Of a DNA stretch of 64,000 nucleotides, positions 50,133 to 60,305 are shown one piece after another. The position numbers were made by a program, and so were the translations under genes. Below the pieces are notes generated by a model. That model worked only from the letters and a program-made list of their open reading frames with translations. It had not been told where the DNA came from and ran no database searches. Source of the DNA: Neodiprion pinetum. Its lineage: Eukaryota; Arthropoda; Insecta; Hymenoptera; Diprionidae. The stretch covers positions 38,437,026-38,501,025 of the forward strand of contig NC_060234.1 in the NCBI RefSeq assembly GCF_021155775.2. The letters run 5' to 3'. Each line of letters opens with the position of its first letter. Within the stretch, counting starts at the first letter, position 1.

Positions 50133-53100
50133 CTTTAAATGAAATTTGGTCCATTGGTTCGCCTTCATTTGACAGTTGAAATCTTGCTGTGACGATATTG
50201 GCTGCTTCAGTGAATTATTTTATCACCCGTGATTATATCATATATGCTGTTTTAAGGAGTTCAAGAAGGGGAAAAGAGCCCGAAACCCTTATTCCCGTGT
50301 CACGCTCGTGCGTAAATGCGATTTTCTAGCATATATTTTCACCCGGACGAATATCGATCCCCTCCCAAAATCAACTGGCCCTTCACAGGCAAGCGTATAA
50401 ATGTATAAATTGAGTTTTAACACCCGTCGAAGTCTGCTTTCATACTGCATAGAATTTTTTTCAAAATCGTAAGGGAAAAAGGGCGGGTTTTCGTGTACAT
50501 AATAAACATGCTCACTTCTGATCAGGGGCAATATTTAGTGTTGCCCCGTCTGCGCCCGTAACGAATCACCACATTTTCATCTTGATCCTTAATATACAGC
50601 GATCTTAAAAAACTATATCGATTTTTCTTCTCCTAATATCCCCTGTAACGACGTTTTTCCTGCAATATTTCGAGAAAAAACGACAAACAATTCAACGAAA
50701 TTGAACCGTCCAATCAGAATTGCACGATCCTCATTTTTTCTCCATATTTTCCGCTCCTTTCCATTTTCGCTGAATAATAAAAGGCAGCGAAACTTTCACT
50801 CGGAAAGGCCTGACTGCATCGGGTTGAGGCTTGTTTGGGGGAGCCGCGCAGTTGGGGTACAGAAATCGTCCCCCAGCCCAGGCGAAGCCTACCCTGCGCC
50901 CACTTTAGTGGTCCTGGTGGTCCGGGGTGGCAAAATCAGGTTAGCCAAATTAACCATGAAATAGACTCTCTCCGCCCCAGTGTCTATCTCGTCACTGCGT
51001 TTACCCGCGGACTGCCTCGCCAAATGGCGTATATTATTTGCACCGAGCAATGTTTATGTTTCGCAGTATATATTCAACGTTCAACTAAGTTTTGTCTGCT
51101 TTATTGTATACCAACGAGCCGTGTTTTACACGTCGTTAATTCATTTATTGCAGGATTCCGCCTCAATATGATGTAAAGTTGAACGGATATATTGTGTTTT
51201 GAAAATTTCTTGGGGAATATCAGGTGATCGTCTCTTCGATAAAATCAGCACGAAACGTTACAAGCGGTTGAATATTGTTCCATAATTAGCTGTGAATTCC
51301 GGCCGCTTCGGAATCCTTTTTCCTCTTCGGGCTTGCTTGTTTTTTAATTTTATGAAAACAAGAACGCACAAACATCATTATTTATAGGACCCGCGATCCC
51401 ATTGACAAATAGCTCGACAAGGGCCCACCTTTTTCTCATTAGCGGCACTTTGAACTCTCCGCCCCCGTTATGACAAACTAGATTAATTTCCACCGTAAAA
51501 GAAGACCGCCTCTTCCCCCTCCGACTCCACCACCTTCTTTTTCTCCATCCCGATCGTTTCCTCACAAAACTTCACGGGCAACTAAATCCTCGCTGCTGAG
51601 GGAAAACGATGGAAAACAAAAGAAAATTCAAACAATCTTCGAGCGGATCTGTAATTCCTCATATAGACGTGCTCGACGAGGAGAGATCAAAGATTTTAAA
51701 ATACGCATTTCAGTCTCCTTGGTAATTGAAAATTCACGGGTTCGCAGAAATGTGGCGAAAAATCTAAATACCATAATTGAAACGCGACCCTCTTCGATGT
51801 ACGAAAAAATCGAGGTATGCGACTGTGCGTCGCTTTTCCGATTAAAAGAATATCGAACCGCACCAGGGTTGTGGAATATATGTAACGGTGGTTTTATAAC
51901 TCACGTCAAACAGGTAATTAGTCGGTCTTCCCCAGCTGTAATGGACCTGCTAAGGTAGAGGCCGTTAACTTATTTAAATGAACCAGTAACCCATGTCCAG
52001 CGCGGCAGACACAAGGCAATATAGGAAAACCATTATAAGACATTATTGGGGGATGGGAAGATGAGGGAGGGGAGGAGCTGAGGAGACGAGAAAAGGGAAC
52101 GGGGCCTTATTTTATTCCACTAATTTTTCCCTCCCCCTCGTATTATTGTTTCGGATTGCGGGAGGACGAATTAATGTTCGAACCAAAAGCTGCCGAGCTG
52201 GCGACTTCACGAAGATGTGAAATTAATTAAGAGATTTCATTTTTTGAAAAAGAAGGAAAGAATCGCAGCAAGTAAGCAAGCAGAGAAGAAATTTAGACGT
52301 TAACGGCGAAGCGAAAATAAGAAATAAAAAAAGGGACGGTTGACAAAACGCTTTTATCGCCTCTAATGGGCGAAAGTACCACCGAAAGTTGGTCGCGTTT
52401 ACCTGGAAATCGTCTGTGATGATTTTTTAATGCCCATGCCTGGGACTCACTCTTCGGCTGAGATTATAGTGATCTCAGGTTACGACTTTAGCGTGAGATT
52501 AGCATCTTTTTATAATAAAATTTGTGTATTCGTATCATTATCGAATTATGCTACGTAAAAAGATTATAATCTTATAATATCTCGAGTCTTGCTTTTGACT
52601 ACGAAATACGCCTACGCTAATATTTTGATTTTGTTTTGTACCTTCAGCTCGAATTCCTTTTTTCTTATATGCTCGTTCTTCTCCTCCTCCCTCGTCCTCT
52701 CTACTCGCGTTCGGACCGTTTTTTCACCGTTCGCCCCTTTTCCTCGTCCCGTGAAGGCGACGCGCGAGGGATTTTCACGTTGTGCACTTTGCGGCATTGT
52801 CCGACGGCCAGTTCCGAGTCCGGGTCTTCAAAACCGTTTATTCTTTTAATTTTCTAGTCGAGTAAGCGAATGTTCGAAGGACCCTTGACTGCCTGGCAAA
52901 GCGTGCACTATCCCGTTACGGCATCTCTGCAGTTGGCAATCAAAATTCAAATCACACAATTCGCCTCTCCGCGTTCAGGAGCCTCAACAGAAAATCAATA
53001 TATACGGATGTCCTCCTCGACGATTCGGCGTTACCGACAAAAAGTAAAAGAACATTATCGCCCTGCATCTCTCGCAATGCACGCGACTCGAATCTGCATA

Positions 53101-54633
53101 ATGTACCGCCTCGTATGGAACTAAGTTACATCTTAGGCGTTTGAAAATATTTTCACAACCATTCTCCCAGTGAAGGTTCAAAAATTCCCGGACAGGGTAA
53201 TCATATAACAATCAAGGCACGGATCGGGCAGGTGTGCCGTGCTTGCTTCCTACGGTATATGAGCTATATTACAGGTAGAATATACCGCGTGCTTGTGTTA
53301 TATTATATATAGACACGTGAAACCCGTATTATAACCTAATAGAAATATGTAAAACGGGTGTATTAGCATAATATAATCATAATAACGGTAACGATCTCCG
53401 TCAGTTCGCCAATTCTGATGGGAATTTTATACTCGACCAAGTTATTATACGGTAAAAAAAACACATACGCGCAACTACAATATATCGCGTACCTTTATTC
53501 TAACATGTCGGGGATACTACTACGGACAGGTGAAAAGTATTATACAAATACTTGTCTTTTATCAATTTTCGCTCTCGGGGATGACGTTTTTTTTTTTTTT
53601 CATACTCATTTAAATCTGACCTCAGACCCCCAGGAAACTGGGGCCGAGAAAAAATGTATTTGGACCTCACTCAAGAGGCTTGAAAACCTCAAATTTCCAT
53701 TTTGTTCTACAGGCTTGATTTTAGTAGAAAAAAAAATTAGATGACCTATGCCAGTCGTGATGAAGTGGATATTTTTTTATATGATTCCTGATTCACCGAT
53801 TACTTAATTTCGTCTCTAATAACGCTTAATTAAATCCCTTTGAACTCTAAACTATTTCAAACACCATCTAAAATTTGTCAAAATTTTTAGCCGACTTCGT
53901 GGAATAGATAAAAGATGTATGTAAGAATTAGTCCTGAAGGATTTAACGTAACATATAACGTAGACTTTAAATATTGTTCAGCCCTCCTTCCGAGTTGTTA
54001 TAAAATGATATTTCAAGTGAATGAAACGACAAAAAGTTTCAGACAAGAGCCGAGATTAAAAAATCAAACCAAAAGCAATCCCAACCTGATAATACCGGAA
54101 GATTACTAATCAGTTTCGAGTTCATTTTATTTGGAATAAAATTGTACCCAGGTTAGAACTTTTCATCTAAGCTGGCCTAGCCTTTGATAAGGCGACAAAA
54201 AAACGAAGCGTTATATTCTACGGCGAGTGAGGATAAAAGAAAGATAACTAGCTTGCGAAAATAAGACAAGTACGCAGCTTACACCCTTATACGCGTACGT
54301 ATTCGCATTAAAGAGAGCAAGTTTTTCGCGCATCCTCAAGACAACGGCTGCAAGCCGTCGACAAGTCTTATACGCGAGCGTTAACAAAGGCAATCTTAAA
54401 AAGGAAGCTAGATATTTTTAAAGAAATCTCGGAGGTAAGGCTGCGAGCAAATATTAGTTGAACACTGGACGCAGTACACGCTCATTATTTTTCTTTGTAC
54501 CGGACAAATGGTTCGCTGCGCAGAGGCTGCAGGTACAAGCTGCATGCATGTGTGTATGTGTAGTGAGTACAAAGTTTTCACGTAGGTATATGCACAGCGA
54601 GTACGGAACAAAAGATAATATCGCCTCTCGTTC

Positions 54634-54686
54634 CCTCTCTCGTTATCTCTGTCCCTCTCTCTCGCTCTCTCTCTCTCACTCTCGAG
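54634..54686. repeat. (CT)n-rich tract
   Basis: Imperfect CT, CCTCT and TCTCTCG units over about 50 bases on the plus strand. Confidence 0.75.
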
Positions 54687-55295
54687 ACTCCGCTGTATAA
54701 TACTCGAGTCTTAATTACGCAACGGAGAGGGTAAGATAAAGACAAAAATACCAAGCTGACATCTCGTGACTGATCAGGAAGCGCTGCCCGGCTGACGGTT
54801 GCGAATAATGAAAAAGAAACGATAATATACATTTTAGAGAAAGGCTCTCGTTTCACCGGATGGCGTCGCGACGCCCCCTATCGCAATTTTACAACTTGTC
54901 GGGATTCGTTACCGCAAACGAAGAATGGAACCAGCTCGAAATCCGACAAAAGAAAACTTCACTCACAAGTGTCGGTAGAAATTTAACAAGCTAAAACTTC
55001 GGTCGAAGCTTTTCGGTCATGCAAATCCTGCGATAGGCGAAAGAGAAAACAGGGACCAGGAGAAAAAGCATCCCTGGATTGTCAAATTCGAGTAGCGAGT
55101 GTATCACGTTAGTCGTTATTAAACGTCGAGTGAGCCTATCACGCCCATGGTATTCACGTCCAACCATGAAACCCATTATGGTCGAAGCTCTGCATTCATT
55201 TTGAGCTGAAGAACAGGGTACACACAACCTGTCGCATTGTCACAACGGGGTGAACAACTCTCCCGTCGCACAATGTAAACCTGCCTGTGTCGTTG

Positions 55296-55345
55296 GAGAG
55301 AGAAAGAGAGAAAGGGAGAAAGAGAGAAGGAGAGAAAGAGAGAGC
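55296..55345. repeat. (GAGAAA)n purine tract
   Basis: Variants of GAGAGAAA and GGAGAA over about 50 bases, purines only on the plus strand. Confidence 0.8.
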
Positions 55346-57532
55346 CGCACACGGAGAGCATGTACGAACTCGATCGCATGATGCATAAGTTATTCACTTC
55401 GGTAGGTACTCGAGTTTGCGAGGTCTTACCGCACAGACACGAAGGTGTAGGTGACGCCGGTTCGGCGAAGCGCCGAGCTCGCAGAGACCCTCGCCGAGAA
55501 ACCAAAATGAAATTAAAATGCAATTCGAATCACCCCCATGATTTTCTACGAGGGTTATGGGAGAGGCGGGGACCAGTGTCGGAGTTTCGGGCTCGTTTGA
55601 CGTTCCCGCTCTCCACGGGTTGCAATTTTCATACTGTCACGCGATTATAGTTACCTAGTGGTAATCCAGAGCTATCATTTATTCTTACTTCACCCTTCCT
55701 CTGATACTCGTGCCCACCGCCTCCCCTGCAGCTTGCATTCCCGATCCGCGATGCTGAGTGAAACGGACCACCGACACCCTAAGCCCCTCCCTTCTCTACT
55801 ATACTTTATGATCGACCCCGACTTTGAAGTGCGATGGGGTTTTTGATGTTCCCACCAACTGTTCTCCGCGCTATGCAAACTAGTGAATCACCTATTAGGT
55901 GATACCTAAGCGACAAATTACCTACACGATTTACTACGTCAGCCGATCAAAGGGCGGATATGTATGATGTACCAGGAAATAAATCCTATCGTTTCAATAA
56001 CAATATGCATGTTCGTAGCTTTTCACGAATTACCCGAGTATAAAAGGATTCAAAAATGGTTTTCCATCAAGCCGTTATCAGTACACCGTAAACCATGGTG
56101 GTATTAAAATTAACCAGCATTAGCCATATCTGCGGAACAACTCTAGTGATCGATTCGGAAATTCGGCCAGAGATAGTGTCAAATTGACATCAAATAATAC
56201 AGAATCCATAAACGTCATGACCGACGTTTTTCTTACGGTGTATCCATTACCCTGTCGGTGAAAACTTCCGCAACCAAGCACCGACGAAAGCACAATCTCG
56301 AGGAGGATTCCGAAGAAAGTGACGTCGAGGAAAAGGTACATCGTGGGTCCTTGCAAGGCGAGACTCGACACGCGCGAACATAAAAGAATCCCAAAGAGAG
56401 CGGCGTTCGGTATTTGCACACTATCCAATAAAGCATTATGCATCAATGGTCTGACACGTGCCGGCAGCGAGTGCGACGCGGCGTCTTTGGTTGAAACAAC
56501 AAGGGAAGACCGCCGCAAAATTAATACATGGCAGAGAGCTCGGTGACACTCACATTGTTCAACCGGTGTGCACACAAAGTATCGTGTGAATGCCGTCAGC
56601 CAGCTCTCGACGTATTTGATTTTCCTGGGTACGTTACGTATCCGTACGAGAACGAGTACCACTTGACTAACGTCACGTACGTACCGGATCAACTAATACA
56701 CGAAAGTGTCCGTAACACGGGATCAAATAAGTGGCGACGAGTGGCGCTCGGTTAATATATCAAACCCGGACCACTGCACGGCGGACGTGCTGAATAATTT
56801 TTGGTTGCTCGCCCGTTATTTGCCGGAGAATTTTTCCCTGCTTCGAACGGATAATAACTAGCCTCGCACTGTTTGCGTTGCGGCTTTTCCGGACATTGTG
56901 CCAACGGTATACCGTCGTTATTTTACGCGCGCGGAAGGGTTCGGGAAAAAGGGAACGGGCTTGATTTTCCCGGCGAAAAGGTTATTCGGGAAAAACTTCG
57001 ACGCCCCGATCAGAATCAGTTGTGGCTTCCACAATACCGGTTCCCTTTTACCACCTGATCAAGGACTAATCAGGAATTTATTGGAATTTCCTGAAATGAT
57101 CAGATTCTGGATGGTATTGATTTTTGAAATTATTCCCAGCTAAGAATCGTTCGCTTTAAAATGACCTCCATGGTTTTCCGTTTTGTAACGTAAAATATTA
57201 AACTTTGTTCGGAAAGAAGGTGCTTCGGAAAGGGAAACCCGTCTACAATTGCGAGTAAACCGCGATAACCTAACGTCATTTCCGTGCCCTGTTACCGGTG
57301 GCTGACCCACTTCCGTTTATTATATGAGATTTCCCGAATAAGGAAGGGAGAATTTATGGGATCAGGAGCGCGTAGTTACACTCAAACCACGCTTCCATTT
57401 CATCCTGAAGAAACGATCAAAGTTTTTTTTATTATTTTCCAAGGTAATTTGAGCCGGGCCTCGGAAAGGTACAAGGTATAAGAATACCCATAACGAAAGT
57501 TTGAATTAAAAGAAAGTCTACGGTATATACAC

Positions 57533-57555
57533 GTATATATATATATATATATATA
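57533..57555. repeat. (AT)n microsatellite
   Basis: About eleven AT units, self-complementary, flanked by CACGT and ACGGAT. Confidence 0.85.
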
Positions 57556-59451
57556 CGGATCTTAATGTTTATGGTGCGGCTAATTCGTATAGCGGAAGTT
57601 TGTAAACTATATTAAACTAAAGTTTTGCAAGCGAACGTTGGCCTGTCCTGGACTCCTTCCTCGCAGCGCTCGCTCAGTACTGTATAATACGGTAAATTCA
57701 AGTTAGTTAGAAACTCGGAGACCGGGCGAATCTGGAAACAGTAACGGAGTGATAAACTTAGCTTCCTCCATTCTTCGCGTCCGGATCTACTCGCGCTCGG
57801 ATCGCAGTTCCGTTCCGTTTCGCAAGCTCGCTTTGCCTCGCCACCCTGCGCCCGTCTCAGTTTCTCAAGTTTAACAAGTTTTAATGATTAATAAACCGTA
57901 CCAGGCGAATCCCGAAACCGGAACGGGGTCCTGAGTTGAACCCCAAAATTTTCCTATCTGCGCTCTTATCTGCACGTACGAAAATTGTTACAGCCTTTCG
58001 CGTTACTGCAGCTACATAACTCTGCAGTAAAACTAGACTTTTCGTAAAGAGGGGAAAAAATATTATTCGGAATAAGACTACCAGCTTTCACGGCGTGGCA
58101 TCAAAGGAAAAAATTCAAGTTAAACGCGACGGATTTTTTTTTTCAACGATTAATTCCTTCGCGTGTTTGAAGTAATTGTGCGTGACACGAAGCGCGGGTG
58201 GCTGGATGTATAAACTGTAGCTAATTTCCGTTGATAATTACTAAAACCAAAGGGAATTAGTTGAGCCTGGTTAGACTCGTATCGCCGCATGTGTTTCGGA
58301 CCAAGTATACGTTTTACCTCAGCCACTGTTTGTCCCAACAGACATTTCTCTCAGCGTATTTAATACCCCGTACGAAATGACAGACATTAACAAAAACGCG
58401 TCTTAATCAACTTGAAAAGTCTCGAGCATCTAGAAATTCGTTATACTTTCACCGACGTTCAATGGAAACCAATTGCGTCCAACGTGTTTCCCAATGAGTC
58501 GTATAAAAAAATTGCAGAGACTCGGTGATTGCAGAGTTGCTAATTTACATCGCCATTAATCGGATCTACAGCGATGTTTGACAGGTGAACACGTAATACT
58601 GTCGGCCGGTCGAAAATCGCCCGTTACTGGAAGCGCCGAGATGTTTTGGCATTCGTTTTGCCACGGAGCTGTAACAGGAACGCGCCTGCTACGTGCGGAT
58701 AAACTGGCATTAATTACATTCGAAACCACGCGGTAGCCGGGAGCGCGAAATGACTTCTCTTTACTCATTACCTCTGTGGGGGGGAAAAACTCCCAAGAGT
58801 AATTACAGGCATCAAGGTCGATCCTGGTGAGTTCGCCAAAGGTGCCTCACCCGGCCGCGTACCCTCAACGGTGGATAAATGGCAGTATTCGCCGAGGGTA
58901 ACGCGTTTAGCGAGGTATTAGGCCCGCTACCTTGACATATTAATCGCATAAGCCTCACCTAGAGCCAACCGCTGCAGTTGTCTACGAACAGGTATCTAGT
59001 CATGTGCCTGCTGTAATTACTTGTGGTTTTAAATACATTACGCGGTTATATTTTTCACTCCGTGAACAATCGCGTTCGATCGATCAACGACACTTGCATC
59101 AATCACGCTCCATCCTGCAACGGATGAAAAAGTGTCAAGGATCCATTCGCGATTTCGCTAAACATTTTTTATCTCCCCTTTACATCGTCGAGATTGAGAA
59201 ACCGATCGATTTGTCACTGACAACGTTTTTTTATGCCGTATACGGAGAGAAGAGAAAAGAACTCGAGATTCGATTGAACAATTCGGTGAAACGATCGAAT
59301 TAAATTTTCTTGGTAATAGGAACGGAATTAATTTGTTTTTCGTCGTGTATAATTTATCATTAATACCGTTCGTGAAGTTTTTCGGCCTCACATCAAAAAT
59401 GCAACAAAAAATGAGATGAGTGTGTAAAGCGTGTTTGGATTAAAAACTTAC

Positions 59452-59487
59452 CTGCCAGGCGTTGGAATCCAAGGCAAGGTACGACAT
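59452..59487 (-). CDS. First coding segment, 12 codons, product unknown
   Basis: The segment reads MSYLALDSNAWQ and ends exactly at a codon boundary before GTAAGT, so the following intron is phase 0. The start context CAACATGT fits the insect Kozak preference (CAAC/A before ATG). The peptide is not hydrophobic enough for a signal peptide and no family is recognised. The next in-frame pieces are the microexon at 4914-4946 (optional) and the exon at 1-25. A separate alternative N-terminus used by one promoter of a multi-promoter gene would fit this layout. Confidence 0.55.
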
Positions 59488-59611
59488 GTTGTTGTTAGCG
59501 TCCTCCGTTTTCGATGATTTTTTTATCTTCTCAAAACCGTGAAAAGTAATAATCACTTTATATACTATTCGCGGCACTTGATTACAATTAACAAAAAAAA
59601 ACTTCTATCGT

Positions 59612-59617
59612 TCACAT
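59612..59617 (-). promoter_or_regulatory. Minimal uORF (ATG followed directly by TGA)
   Basis: A start-stop element, ATGTGA, sits in the leader just downstream of the four-codon uORF. Start-stop elements are known to stall initiating ribosomes in other eukaryotic leaders. No function is shown here beyond the sequence itself. Confidence 0.3.
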
Positions 59618-59623
59618 CGCGAT

Positions 59624-59638
59624 TCAAACGACAGCCAT
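59624..59638 (-). promoter_or_regulatory. Upstream ORF 1 in the leader
   Basis: A four-codon reading frame, M-A-V-V-stop, lies in the exon 2 leader about 150 bases before the main start. Its context AACATGG is strong, so it could reduce initiation at the main ATG or allow reinitiation. This is visible directly, but the regulatory role is inference and depends on the exon model being right. Confidence 0.35.
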
Positions 59639-59681
59639 GTTTTCTTCGACAACGACTTTCGGCTATTTTCCTTGTTTAGAT

Positions 59682-60172
59682 CTGTAACAAGAAATAAAAA
59701 AAACATTCCGTCACGAAACCGTCAAGTGCTCGAAAATTCGGTAAAGAAAAATCGTCGGGTTTAAAAACAATCAGAGGGAGATTCTTCACTGTGATATTTT
59801 TAGTATTTAAGGAAAAATTCTCCTCAATTGATAACGCAAATTACAGTGCCGACGGGCGGGTGTAATTCCCCCGGGAAGGACGTCAACAATCCCGGCAAAG
59901 TTCGTTAGGCAAAGTTAAGGCATGACTCCCAGTGGTGCGATATCTTTTTCTCTCATTTTTAATCAGAAGTATACAAATGTTTACGCGAGTTGTATAACCG
60001 AATCAGACGTAGCACGACTTGCAAATAACCGTATTGTCGGCAGAGAGATAAAACTTTCCCCTTTTATTTCGAACGGAGAATTTCTTCGGGAACCCTCGTT
60101 AAAAAATTCGATAGTTATTAGAATTTTAATAAAATCAGTGCTCCTTATATATATTTCAACACAGCGACTCAC
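59682..60172 (-). other. 5'UTR intron
   Basis: The intron lies between the donor AGG|GTGAGT at 60172 and an acceptor with a long pyrimidine run ending in TTGTTACAG at 59682. The acceptor run contains eight consecutive T residues and a following TTATTTCTTG, which makes it one of the best acceptors in the window. Nothing else was recognised in this stretch. Confidence 0.45.
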
Positions 60173-60195
60173 CCTGCACTGCGAACGAACTGACT
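60173..60195 (-). other. Candidate 5'UTR exon 1
   Basis: This exon starts at the initiator adenine (60195) and ends at AGG|GTGAGT (donor 60172-60167), a near-consensus splice donor. It has no ATG and would be untranslated. It would splice to the acceptor at 59682-59683 across a 491-base intron. The 5' boundary is inferred from the initiator motif only; the donor is the firmer end. Confidence 0.4.
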
Positions 60196-60305
60196 GACAA
60201 AACTAGTCTAACAACGCGAAAGTGAATTCATCGTGAAACTTAACGACAACAAGAAGAGGACCAAGAACGGTAACATCGACGCACAGAGAGAGAGAGAGAG
60301 AGTTA
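60196..60305 (-). promoter_or_regulatory. Candidate core promoter with GAGA tract
   Basis: Reading the minus strand, a (CT)n tract at 60284-60302, equivalent to GAGA repeats, sits about 90-110 bases upstream of a tandem initiator TCAGTCAGTT (60188-60197). TCAGTY is the arthropod initiator consensus and (GA)n is the binding site class of GAGA factor (Trl). No TATA box is seen at -30. The initiator is followed within about 20 bases by a strong donor. The start site is inferred from these motifs alone and transcription could begin further upstream, in the GC-rich stretch at 60.4-60.9 kb. Confidence 0.4.
60284..60302. repeat. (AG)n tract upstream of the start site
   Basis: Nine AG units, reading (CT)n on the gene's strand. 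It is listed separately because of its position about 100 bases upstream of the proposed initiator. Confidence 0.8.

Larger units (their letters stand above)
42901..50150. other. Intronic stretch 42.9-50.15 kb: contents
   Basis: It has a minus donor GCGAGG|GTGAGTTG at 42987/42986 with no clear acceptor, a mariner-end-like string at 43181, a CAA/CAG repeat, an A/T-rich homeodomain-type cluster (44941-45150), poly-A tracts, a group of minus donors at 48183, 48552 and 48585, and the hairpin at 50016-50101. Confidence 0.3.
4947..59451 (-). other. Giant intron of about 54.5 kb
   Basis: The intron lies between the phase-0 donor CAG|GTAAGT at 59451 and the acceptor of the microexon at 4947. Its size is unusual even for insect first introns. 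It contains minus-strand AG|GT sites of the recursive-splicing type, microsatellites, a miRNA-like hairpin and several weak plus-strand exon signals, all listed separately. Other exons of this gene, or alternative first exons, may lie inside it that I could not recognise. Confidence 0.4.
50151..59451. other. Intronic stretch 50-59.45 kb: contents
   Basis: It contains pyrimidine and purine repeat tracts at 54634-54686 and 55296-55345, an (AT)n tract, an open minus frame of 190 codons (56120-56692) with no supported start, an overlapping acidic plus-strand stretch (HNLEEDSEESDVEEK near 56278-56334), a plus donor CTG|GTGAGTTC at 58826, and a weak AG|GT site (CTCTAG|GTGAGG) on the minus strand at 58958. 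No gene is supported. Confidence 0.3.
59452..59681 (-). other. Exon 2: 5'UTR plus start codon
   Basis: The exon is bounded by the strong acceptor at 59682-59683 and by CAG|GTAAGT (donor 59451-59446), a perfect consensus. Of its 230 bases, 194 are leader (59488-59681) and 36 are coding (59452-59487). The leader holds two very short upstream ORFs and, at 59556-59564, the TATA-box-like string TATATAAAG about 70 bases before the main ATG. The latter could serve a second promoter inside the exon. The frame is also open upstream of the chosen ATG for about 20 codons, but the ATG has the better claim because it is preceded by AACAAC. Confidence 0.55.
1..60195 (-). other. Inferred minus-strand gene with a giant first coding intron (partial)
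   Basis: This is a gene model assembled by eye from splice signals, read right to left. The pieces are a 5'UTR exon at 60173-60195, a start-codon exon at 59452-59681, a 33-nt microexon at 4914-4946, and an exon from 25 down past the window edge. The three coding pieces are MSYLALDSNAWQ, SLGGSDCSAPW and DLRIKELT, and all junctions are phase 0. A long first intron with several regulatory signals is typical of insect developmental or neuronal genes. The product is not recognised. The LxxIxxL spacing of the last piece would suit the start of a coiled coil or leucine zipper, as in the N-termini of cGMP-dependent kinases, but that is only a guess. Most of the coding region lies outside the window to the left. 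Confidence 0.5.

Noticed and set aside
56120..56692. 190-codon minus-strand open frame
   Set aside because: It has no supported start codon, acceptor or donor and no recognisable domain. Frames of this length occur by chance in 64 kb read six ways.
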